From NCBI GenBank assembly GCA_964487285.1, contig CAZAPZ010000072.1:1-8091 (forward strand): a stretch of 8,091 nucleotides of DNA, given 5' to 3'. This document shows, one piece after another, positions 1-5,473 of this stretch (positions are counted from its first letter, which is position 1; each line of letters begins with the position of its first letter). The position numbers and the translations under genes are program-made. The DNA comes from CAZAPZ01 sp964487285 (GTDB lineage: Bacteria; Campylobacterota_A; Desulfurellia; JAADFJ01). The notes beneath the pieces are model-generated. The model was not told the origin of the DNA. It ran no database searches and saw only the letters and a program-made list of their open reading frames with translations.

Positions 1-86
1 CGATAGTAGATCGAATAATCCATCACTCTCATATCTTTATGTTAGGAGGTGAAAGTTATAGATTAAAGTCAAAATTGGGGCACTAA
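1..86 (+). CDS. istB: IS21-family helper ATPase IstB, C-terminal fragment
   Basis: Reading from base 3, the plus strand encodes 27 residues and then a TAA at 84-86. The fragment begins IVDRIIHHSHIFMLGGESYR and ends LKSKLGH. The DR-(I/L)-(I/L)-HH...GESYR(L) pattern is the characteristic tail of IstB, the AAA+ ATPase that works with the transposase IstA in IS21-family elements. Only the last part is in the window; the ATPase core would lie to the left of base 1. The following 65 bases have the layout expected of an IS21 terminus, which supports the call. I recognise the family from this motif and position alone, without an alignment. Whether the off-window element is intact cannot be judged. 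Confidence 0.75.
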   Translation, partial: IVDRIIHHSHIFMLGGESYRLKSKLGH

Positions 87-151
87 AATATGGGCATAAG
101 GCGGCTCAAAATTAATGGCCGAAAATGGTATATTTCTGTTGGCCGTTGACA
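69..151 (+). repeat. IS21-type element right end with iterated repeats
   Basis: Directly after the istB stop come degenerate iterations of one motif: TCAAAATTGGGGCAC (69-83), CTAAAATATGGGCAT (83-97), TCAAAATTAATGGCC (106-120) and CGAAAATGG (120-128). A last TTGGCCGTTGACA follows at 139-151. IS21-family ends are known to carry several such transposase-binding iterations and to finish in CA-3'. Read inward from 151 on the minus strand, the terminus begins TGTCAACGGCC. The element boundary is therefore placed at 151. This is inferred because the opposite end and the target duplication are outside the window. Confidence 0.6.
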
Positions 152-402
152 CTCTGGAAAAAATAGGACGACTCCTTTTAAGTGTTCAGACTACAACACT
201 GCTTGACAGAAAAACCAAAAACAGATTTGTTCTGCCTTCTAATTCCTCCTCTCTAAATATTAGAAAGATCTACAAATTAATGGATGTTCCTCTTCGTAGA
301 TCCGTTTATAAAATTTGTAGTGCAAACAGCAGCCGCTAATCAGGGTCAGGGTGTTGACAGATAAGAGTTCTCTGGAAGATAATGACGAAGATGGGGTAAT
401 CT
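152..402. other. non-coding debris between two IS remnants
   Basis: No reading frame here looks like a real protein, and I recognise no family. The segment holds two overlapping inverted repeats: GATCTAC at 267-273 with GTAGATC at 296-302, and CTACAAATT at 270-278 with AATTTGTAG at 312-320. A second TTGACA lies at 354-359. CTCTGGAA occurs at 152-159, just after the proposed IS21 end, and again at 370-377. It is probably decayed mobile-element or target sequence, but its origin cannot be told from the sequence. Confidence 0.4.
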
Positions 403-444
403 GATTTTGAACTCTGTAGTATGAATCTTTCTTTTTCTACTCAT
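403..444 (-). pseudogene. IS3-type transposase OrfA, N-terminal remnant
   Basis: The minus strand has a strong ribosome binding site (AGGAGG, about six bases upstream) and an ATG at 444. Translation begins MSRKRKIHTTEFKI, which matches the usual start of IS3-family OrfA helix-turn-helix proteins (basic stretch, then T-x-EFK-x-K). After about 14 codons the resemblance stops: the frame continues with unrelated residues and ends at a stop at 346-348. A full OrfA has roughly 90 to 110 residues and an overlapping orfB follows; neither is present. The gene is therefore a truncated remnant. The call rests on a short motif, so an unrelated small basic peptide remains possible. Confidence 0.5.
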
Positions 445-545
445 TATCTGCCTCCTGTTTTTATTCCCTTTCCATTGTAGTCTTGGGGAATAAGAGTTCC
501 ATTCTTTATTGTATGAATTTCTTGGGGGATTATAGTTTGAGACCA
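445..545 (-). mobile_element. possible left end of the IS3-type remnant
   Basis: IS3-family elements normally have a short untranslated leader between the terminal repeat and orfA. On the minus strand the 100 bases before the OrfA ATG contain no gene-like frame and carry its ribosome binding site. A TG-starting candidate terminus, TGGTCTCAAACTATAATCCCC, minus its last base, begins at 545. The matching right end is not visible, so the boundary is only a guess. Confidence 0.25.
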
Positions 546-611
546 CTGAATGATATTCAAATTCACGGCTTTTTATGAGGTTTTCTTTTGGCCAAGAAAG
601 ACTCCTATGAG

Positions 612-625
612 ATTAACCGGTTAAT
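612..625. repeat. perfect 14-base palindrome
   Basis: The sequence ATTAACCGGTTAAT is fully self-complementary. Such a site could bind a dimeric regulator, but no promoter or gene start lies next to it in the window. It is reported as a structural feature without an assigned role. Confidence 0.6.
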
Positions 626-678
626 ACCTTAAATTTTAATTTATGCATATTAAGTTGAATTTTTTAATGTTAATTTAG

Positions 679-696
679 GCGGTATGAATCTACCGC
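679..696. repeat. small inverted repeat (GCGGTA / TACCGC)
   Basis: A six-base-pair stem with a six-base loop, GCGGTA at 679-684 and TACCGC at 691-696. On the minus strand it is followed by CTAAATTAACATT, too interrupted for a typical intrinsic terminator. Its left edge shares TTTAGGCGG (674-682) with the left edge of the larger palindrome (724-732). Confidence 0.45.
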
Positions 697-728
697 TCTC
701 AGAGGATGTTTTATCTGTATTCCTTTAG

Positions 729-808
729 GCGGCAATATTAGTGTATGATTGCTGTATCGGTACAATTTGAAGCAGCGCTGCTTTTTGTACGCATACGTTT
801 ATTGCCGC
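729..808. repeat. large nested imperfect palindrome
   Basis: Four nested stems can be paired by eye. GCGGCAATA (729-737) pairs with TATTGCCGC (800-808). GTATG (743-747) pairs with CATAC (792-796). GTACAA (760-765) pairs with TTGTAC (785-790). AAGCA (770-774) pairs with TGCTT (779-783) around a GCGC loop. Together they give about 25 base pairs in one long hairpin with an asymmetric 12-base bulge at 748-759. It lies 33 bases beyond the stop of the last gene. On the plus strand the inner stem runs into five Ts (782-786), so it could be a weak plus-strand terminator; on the minus strand no T-run follows. A role in RNA 3'-end protection or as a mobile-element end is possible. Confidence 0.5.
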
Positions 809-841
809 TTTGGATTGCGTTGGGTTGTATAAGGCTGGTTC

Positions 842-1147
842 TTAACCTTTATATCCCAAGAATTTCTTCCCTTCCGCTGTTATCATATCGGGATTCCATG
901 GCGGATCCCATACAAGATTGACTTTCACACTTTTTGCGCCCAAAGATTGAACCAAACTGCTTACCTGCTCCGATAGTGTAGCGTGGAGAGGGCAACCGGG
1001 TGTGGTTAGAGTCATCTGTATATCTATCTTGTCATCATCGCTGACATTAACTCCGTATATCAGTCCTAAATCAACAAGATTTAATCCTATCTCAGGATCA
1101 AGTACTTTCTTTAGAATGTCCCAAACTTTCTTTTCTTCTATTGCCAT
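842..1147 (-). CDS. MIP18/SufT-family Fe-S cluster maturation protein (DUF59)
   Basis: This 101-residue protein is almost only the MIP18 (DUF59) domain. Visible motifs are LDPEIGLNLVDLGLIYG at residues 16-32, TTPGCP at 48-53 with the conserved cysteine at 52, and VWDPPWNPDMI near 79-89. The family includes SufT, PaaD and the eukaryotic MIP18/Cia2 proteins, cytosolic factors that help assemble or deliver Fe-S clusters. The length suits the short stand-alone bacterial members. The ATG at 1147 has a strong GGAGG five bases upstream and begins 11 bases after the previous stop. It is the last gene of the array. No suf or isc genes are visible, so its exact client is unknown. UvrC in the same array is a plausible but unproven Fe-S client. 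The family is certain; the specific subfamily name is not. Confidence 0.85.
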   Translation of the reverse strand: MAIEEKKVWDILKKVLDPEIGLNLVDLGLIYGVNVSDDDKIDIQMTLTTPGCPLHATLSEQVSSLVQSLGAKSVKVNLVWDPPWNPDMITAEGKKFLGYKG

Positions 1148-1158
1148 TTTTCCTCCGA

Positions 1159-1530
1159 TTATTTTTTTGGTATATTTGGCATTTTCAGTAAAGTAGCGTT
1201 TTTGCGCTTTCTAACTTTCTTTTTTTGAAAAATTTTAAGATGCGGGATAATTTCCGAATCATTTCTTAAAATAGATATGGAGATAATATGCTCAAGTGAT
1301 ACTATTACATTCGGCTCAAATCCTAAATCCATAACGCTTTTGTAATTAACTTTTCCTTCGTTTAAAGCAACTTTATGGCAATCTTCCATCTCCATAGACC
1401 AGAGCAAATCATTTTCAAAAATATCAAGTATATCGCTTGCAGGATCATCGCTTACCTTTGTTGGCAGCGCTATCTTTCCTATGAGCGTCTCACCTGTAGA
1501 TAAAATAACATTAATCCATATCTTTGACAT
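1159..1530 (-). CDS. uncharacterised small protein, basic C-terminal tail
   Basis: I do not recognise this 123-residue protein. It is a convincing gene: its ATG overlaps the gatA stop by one base (TAATG), AAGGAG lies seven bases upstream, and the next gene follows 11 bases after its stop. The N-terminal part alternates hydrophobic and polar residues (IWINVILSTGETLIGKIALP, residues 4-23), which suggests beta strands. Residues 33-50 are acidic and 74-88 (NVIVSLEHIISISIL) are again strand-like, so a small beta-barrel fold is likely. Residues 103-110 (KKKVRKRK) form a strongly basic tail that could contact nucleic acid. There is no signal peptide or membrane segment, so it is probably cytosolic. 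It is likely co-expressed with gatCA and the Fe-S factor; no function can be assigned. Confidence 0.8.
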   Translation of the reverse strand: MSKIWINVILSTGETLIGKIALPTKVSDDPASDILDIFENDLLWSMEMEDCHKVALNEGKVNYKSVMDLGFEPNVIVSLEHIISISILRNDSEIIPHLKIFQKKKVRKRKNATLLKMPNIPKK

Positions 1531-2954
1531 TAGTTCTCCTTAAACGGTTTTGGCACTATGTGATGAATGCCTGAGCTTTTTTCAAATAGATTTGCCGCCT
1601 GAAGCAATTTTGTTTCATCGAACCATTTTCCGACAATCTGAAGCCCTATCGGAAGATGGTTTTTATCATAACCGCATGGGATCGATATTGCAGGCAGCCC
1701 TGATAGAGATGCGGGTATGGTATATAGATCCGATAGATACATTGAGATTGGATCAGTTGTTTTTTCACCTATTCTAAATGCAGTTGTTGGAGTTACGGGC
1801 CCTATAATTAAGTCAACATCGTTAAAGGCTTTCACGAAATCGTTATAAATAAGATTTCTGACACGCTGAGCTTTCAAATAGTATGCATCATAATAACCCG
1901 ATGAAAGAACATAAGTTCCGAGCATAATTCTGCGTTTAACCTCTTTTCCAAATCCTTCGGTCCTGCTCTTTTTATACAACTCTTCCAAGTCTTTTGCATC
2001 ATTAGTTCTATGACCGTATCTTACTCCGTCAAATCTTGCCAAGTTAGCTGACGCTTCAGCAGGTGCAACAATATAATAATCTGCCACTGCATATTGTTTG
2101 CTTATCTTTGAAAATTCTATCTGTCTGATTTCCATTCCTTCCGCCTCAAATAGTTTAGCAGCCTTTTCAATAGCTATTGCAACATCATCATCGGCATTAT
2201 TCAAATATCCGTCGGGTATGCCTATTTTCAGCTTGCCTGGTTTTTCGCTTACGAGTTTGCTCCATTTCTCAGTGGGAATTTTAGAAGTAGTAGAATCTAA
2301 GGGATCATAACCTGCTATAATTTCAAACAGCAAGGCGGCGTCTTCGACTGTTTGTGTTATAGGACCGATCTGATCAAGAGATGATGCAAAAGCTATTAAA
2401 CCGTATCTCGATATCCTTCCGTATGTCGGTTTTAAACCTACAACACCGCAAAATGATGCAGGCTGCCTTATTGATCCTCCCGTGTCAGATCCAAGTGCTG
2501 CTATGGCAAGCCCCGATGCAACAGCAGCGGCAGAACCACCGCTTGATCCTCCCGGCACGCAAGTTAGATCGTGGGGGTTTTTTGTGGTCATAAAAGCTGA
2601 GTTTTCCGTAGATGAACCCATAGCAAATTCATCCATATTTGTCTTTCCCAAAAAACTTGCACCTTCGGCTTTCAATTTTTTTATAACCGTTGCATCATAA
2701 GGAGCTACGTAATTTTCTAAAATTTTTGAAGCACAGGAAGTTGGGCGACCTTTAATATTGATATTATCTTTCAGAGCTATAGGAATTCCGTATAATTGAG
2801 CATTATCGTTGCCTTTTACAGAATCTTCAGATAGATAGCAGTTTAATTTTGCATTAAGCCTTTTTATCTTTTTAGCCAATTCGGATTTAATATCGTCTAT
2901 TTTTAAAGTTCCGTTTTTGATCTGATCAATATACTTTGTTATGGTTTCAACCAT
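1530..2954 (-). CDS. gatA: Asp-tRNA(Asn)/Glu-tRNA(Gln) amidotransferase subunit A
   Basis: GatA is the glutaminase/amidase subunit of GatCAB. It releases ammonia from glutamine for conversion of misacylated Glu-tRNA(Gln) or Asp-tRNA(Asn). The amidase-signature Ser-cisSer-Lys triad is complete: Lys62 in IALKDNI, Ser137 in PGGSSGGSAAA and Ser161 in GSDTGGSIRQPA. The start at 2954 gives 474 residues, the usual size, beginning MVETITKYI. It overlaps the gatC stop by eight bases and has GAGG about ten bases upstream. A longer in-frame start at 3050 would add 32 residues encoded inside gatC and not typical of the family, so it was not chosen. GatB, the kinase/tRNA-binding subunit, is absent from the window. 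The enzyme implies that the organism lacks a glutaminyl- or asparaginyl-tRNA synthetase, or both. Confidence 0.96.
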   Translation of the reverse strand: MVETITKYIDQIKNGTLKIDDIKSELAKKIKRLNAKLNCYLSEDSVKGNDNAQLYGIPIALKDNINIKGRPTSCASKILENYVAPYDATVIKKLKAEGASFLGKTNMDEFAMGSSTENSAFMTTKNPHDLTCVPGGSSGGSAAAVASGLAIAALGSDTGGSIRQPASFCGVVGLKPTYGRISRYGLIAFASSLDQIGPITQTVEDAALLFEIIAGYDPLDSTTSKIPTEKWSKLVSEKPGKLKIGIPDGYLNNADDDVAIAIEKAAKLFEAEGMEIRQIEFSKISKQYAVADYYIVAPAEASANLARFDGVRYGHRTNDAKDLEELYKKSRTEGFGKEVKRRIMLGTYVLSSGYYDAYYLKAQRVRNLIYNDFVKAFNDVDLIIGPVTPTTAFRIGEKTTDPISMYLSDLYTIPASLSGLPAISIPCGYDKNHLPIGLQIVGKWFDETKLLQAANLFEKSSGIHHIVPKPFKEN

Positions 2955-3228
2955 TCTGCAATATCCTCGGGACAACGAATTGACCGTTATACTCACTCGG
3001 GGCAAGGCTTTCCACAACTTTTCTGCCATGTTGATCAATGACTTTATCATCTCTAAAATGATTAGTGGTGTTTAATTCATAAAACGGTTTTATGTTTTCA
3101 ACATCAACCTTGCTTAATTGATCGATAAAACCCAAGATTCTTTTGAATTCATCGGCTAATTGATCAATCTCCTCATCACTTATATTTAATTTGGCTAAAT
3201 TTGCTATTCTTTTAACTTCTTTTATCAT
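2947..3228 (-). CDS. gatC: Asp-tRNA(Asn)/Glu-tRNA(Gln) amidotransferase subunit C
   Basis: GatC is the small structural subunit that wraps around GatA and helps it contact GatB in the GatCAB complex. The 93-residue product has the family pattern: VKRIANLAKLNISDEEID near residues 5-22, a helix ending in ILGFIDQLSKVDVENIKP (residues 31-48), and a C-terminal extended part with the conserved RDD (59-61). The start at 3228 is fixed by GGAGGTG four bases upstream. The open frame extends to 3276, but those extra codons cover the ribosome binding site and do not resemble GatC. The gene lies 44 bases after uvrC and overlaps gatA by eight bases, so GatC and GatA are probably translationally coupled, as expected for a 1:1 complex. 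Confidence 0.95.
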   Translation of the reverse strand: MIKEVKRIANLAKLNISDEEIDQLADEFKRILGFIDQLSKVDVENIKPFYELNTTNHFRDDKVIDQHGRKVVESLAPSEYNGQFVVPRILQNG

Positions 3229-3247
3229 TACACCTCCAATCGTGCAT

Positions 3248-3276
3248 ACAATAATGCCTCTTATACTAAAAGTCAA
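3248..3276 (-). promoter_or_regulatory. possible sigma-70-type promoter for gatCA
   Basis: On the minus strand TTGACT (3276-3271) is followed, after exactly 17 bases, by TATTGT (3253-3248). This is a 5/6 match to the -35 consensus and 4/6 to the -10 consensus. A start site near 3241 would leave a short leader that includes the gatC ribosome binding site. The -35 overlaps the uvrC stop codon. It could drive gatC and downstream genes independently of trp control. In AT-rich DNA such matches arise by chance, so confidence is modest. Confidence 0.35.
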
Positions 3277-4724
3277 AGGTTATTTATCTGTTCTGTTATA
3301 TTTAATGCTAACTTTTCGGATATGCCTTTAATAGATGAGAGCTTGGATATATCGGCTTCCTTAATTTTTTCCACCGAACCGAATTTTGATAGAAGTTTCA
3401 TTTTAAGAACGGTTCCGATTCCATTTATGCCGTCTAATCCTGATGCAAATGATTGATTGCTTCTTTTTTTTCTATGATAGCTTACCGCAAACCTATGAGA
3501 TTCATCTCTAAGTTTCTGAATCAACTGATAAAATTCAAGCGTATTGTATGTATCGGATTCATTTTCTGTCAGTATATGATCTGCAGCGTCAGATTTTCGT
3601 CTGATAACTCTGCTGACAATTTTTCCGTTGAATGTTTTTTTCAATTGGTGTTCTTTTGATATGGCGATCAAAGTTGTGTTAATGCCCATGTCATCTTTAA
3701 TCTTTTTAATAGATGAAAGATGGTTTATGCCGCCGTCCAATACAATAAATTTAGGCAGCTTGGATTTACCGTTTCTTATAAGCTCAAAATACCTTTCCAC
3801 AGCCTCTTTCATAGCACCAATATCATCGGAGCTATGCAGGCTTATTTTTCTATATTCCGATTTTACAAAACCGCCGGACCGATAAAAAATTATGCCTGCA
3901 ACAGGAAAGCTGCCGGATATTGATGATATATCAACGGCTGCGTATGTTTCATCTTTGTCTCTCTGAAAAAAGCTGTCAATATCACTTATTACGCTTTTCC
4001 AAAACCATGCATCCTCGTACATCATTCTGCTGCTTGCAAACCGCATTTTTTCATTTGCCATTTTTCTCATCAGGTTTCCACCTTTGAGAAATCGTTTGAT
4101 GGCAGCTATTTGCTTTTGATAACTTTTTTCATCTATGAGTCCGACGCACGGGGCAGGGCATATTCCTATGTCGTAATATATACATGTCCGTTTTTCATTC
4201 AAGCAGTTTCCTTCTCTTGGTATCAACTTGTAAAGTTTTCGTAAGATTCTTAATATGCTATATAATTTTTTTGCAGGTGTTAACGGACCGTAATAAAGAT
4301 CTCCGTTGATAGTTTTAAGCTCAGGTGTCGCCGATGCTATATGTTCGGACGGACTGAGTCGTCTTGACAATAGTTTTGGAAATTTCTCATGTGTTGTCAA
4401 AACAATGTAGGGATAACTGCTGTCATCCTTTTGTTTTACATTGTATTTCGGCTGTATTTCTTTAATCAGCTTATCTTCCCAAGTAAGTGCATCCAATTCG
4501 GTTTTTGTTATAAGCGTTTCTATTTTTGCAACGTTTCGTATCATATGCTGTTTTACAGGATCAAGTCGTTCGTTTGCTCCGGAGCTGCCGAAGTAGCTTC
4601 CGATCCTTTTTTTTAAACATTTGGATTTGCCCACATAGAGTATTTGCCCGCAGCTATCTTTCATTATATAAACTCCGGGAGTACTCGGAATAGCCAAAAT
4701 CTGGTCTTTTAATTTTTTATCCAA
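3273..4724 (-). CDS. uvrC: excinuclease ABC subunit C, shortened form
   Basis: UvrC makes both incisions in UvrABC nucleotide excision repair. The N-terminal GIY-YIG domain (about 12-97) shows PGVYIMKD, ILYVGKSKCLKKRIGSYF, Glu83 and YNV at 94-96. Cysteines 174, 181, 189 and 193 match the region known to ligate an Fe-S cluster in UvrC. A degenerate UVR segment follows at about 208-250. The RNase H-like nuclease has Asp265 (AAVDIS), Asp330 (VLDGG) and His410 (RDESHRFA). Residues 430-483 form the HhH tail. At 483 residues it is far below the usual 560-610: the segment between UVR and nuclease domain is nearly gone. The start is TTG, with an in-frame TAA directly upstream excluding an earlier start, and AGG eight bases before it. 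It lies 26 bases after trpA. Confidence 0.95.
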   Translation of the reverse strand: MDKKLKDQILAIPSTPGVYIMKDSCGQILYVGKSKCLKKRIGSYFGSSGANERLDPVKQHMIRNVAKIETLITKTELDALTWEDKLIKEIQPKYNVKQKDDSSYPYIVLTTHEKFPKLLSRRLSPSEHIASATPELKTINGDLYYGPLTPAKKLYSILRILRKLYKLIPREGNCLNEKRTCIYYDIGICPAPCVGLIDEKSYQKQIAAIKRFLKGGNLMRKMANEKMRFASSRMMYEDAWFWKSVISDIDSFFQRDKDETYAAVDISSISGSFPVAGIIFYRSGGFVKSEYRKISLHSSDDIGAMKEAVERYFELIRNGKSKLPKFIVLDGGINHLSSIKKIKDDMGINTTLIAISKEHQLKKTFNGKIVSRVIRRKSDAADHILTENESDTYNTLEFYQLIQKLRDESHRFAVSYHRKKRSNQSFASGLDGINGIGTVLKMKLLSKFGSVEKIKEADISKLSSIKGISEKLALNITEQINNL

Positions 4725-4750
4725 TTACATACCTATTCTAACACCTAATG

Positions 4751-5473
4751 TTATTCCATAATTCCCAATAACCATTCCAGCGGTTTTTCTATCTCTCTAT
4801 TTTCCGTATATTTTTTTATAAATGCGCTTCCGATAATAGCTCCGTCTGCTATATCAAGTGCAGACTTCAAAGATGTTTTGTCATGTATTCCAAATCCTAT
4901 GTATATCGGGGCATTTCCTCTAATTTTATCGGATATTAATGTTGCGGCACTGAAATTATCGGTCTTTGTTCCTGTAATACCCATTCTTGGAACTAAATAG
5001 ATAAACCCTGTTGACGCTTTTGCAAGTTTTTCAGTTCTAATATCCGATGTCAAAGGCGTTACAAGGCAAGGGAGAGCAAATTTTGCAATTGTCGCAGATT
5101 CTCTAAACTCTTTGAACTCTTCAACTGGAAGATCGGGAATGATTGCGCCTTGAATACCTGCATCTTCTGCAATGTCCAATAACTTTTTCATGCCATAACT
5201 ATAAAAACTGTTTATATAGCCCATAAGATAGATGCGGATTTTTATTCTATCTTTATTTTTGAGCAGAAAATTTATAGCCTTTGTCAAACTTGCACCTTTT
5301 TTCAGAGCAGCAAAGGAGGCCTCCTGTATTGTGGGTCCATCGGCAATAGGATCTGAAAAAGGTATTCCGAGTTCAACTGCTTTAACACCTATTTTGTATA
5401 ATCTGTTTAAAAGTTTCAACAAGGTTTCATCATCGGTGAGGCCGTATGTGAAATAAATTATAATATCTTTCAT
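4751..5473 (-). CDS. trpA: tryptophan synthase alpha subunit, short N terminus
   Basis: TrpA cleaves indole-3-glycerol phosphate to indole and glyceraldehyde 3-phosphate and passes indole to TrpB through a tunnel. The catalytic pair is present as Glu34 and Asp45 within VELGIPFSDPIADGPTIQ. Other family motifs are IPDLP (112-116), FIYLVPRMGITGT (157-169, active-site loop 6), IGFGI (192-196) and IIGSAFIK (213-220, phosphate site). The product has 240 residues against about 265 usually. It starts near residue 17 of typical TrpA, so the first helix is missing, and the usual TxGDP is TYGLT here. The ATG overlaps the trpB stop (ATGA) and has AAGGAG five bases upstream. An in-frame TAA 12 bases upstream rules out a longer start. 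Confidence 0.96.
   Translation of the reverse strand: MKDIIIYFTYGLTDDETLLKLLNRLYKIGVKAVELGIPFSDPIADGPTIQEASFAALKKGASLTKAINFLLKNKDRIKIRIYLMGYINSFYSYGMKKLLDIAEDAGIQGAIIPDLPVEEFKEFRESATIAKFALPCLVTPLTSDIRTEKLAKASTGFIYLVPRMGITGTKTDNFSAATLISDKIRGNAPIYIGFGIHDKTSLKSALDIADGAIIGSAFIKKYTENREIEKPLEWLLGIME

Larger units (their letters stand above)
1..151 (+). mobile_element. IS21-family insertion sequence, right-end portion
   Basis: This entry combines the IstB tail and the iterated terminal repeats. The element extends left beyond the window, with istA and most of istB out of view. IS21 elements carry istA and istB in tandem with a short non-coding right end, and the 65 bases between the istB stop and the proposed end fit that layout. 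Confidence 0.65.
546..841. other. gene-free, AT-rich intergenic region with palindromes
   Basis: This stretch between the IS debris and the last gene of the operon contains no plausible coding region, tRNA or CRISPR-like array. It holds a perfect 14-base palindrome (612-625), a six-base-pair stem-loop (679-696) and a nested 80-base imperfect palindrome (729-808), all entered separately. I see no stem followed by a T-run on the minus strand, so the operon's terminator is not obvious. Confidence 0.6.

Noticed and set aside
115..339. Plus-strand open frame of 74 codons near the left end
   Set aside because: It begins inside the IS21 terminal repeats, has no ribosome binding site and resembles no family; it runs over IS end and debris.
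770..786. Inner hairpin plus T-run as an intrinsic terminator
   Set aside because: The T-run is on the plus strand only, with no plus-strand gene to terminate, and it lies within a larger palindrome; not called as the operon terminator.
2955..3050. Longer start for gatA adding 32 residues
   Set aside because: These codons lie inside gatC in another frame, the added residues do not resemble GatA, and the start at 2954 has a ribosome binding site and gives normal length.
3229..3276. Longer start for gatC
   Set aside because: The extension translates the ribosome binding site of the ATG at 3228 and does not resemble GatC.
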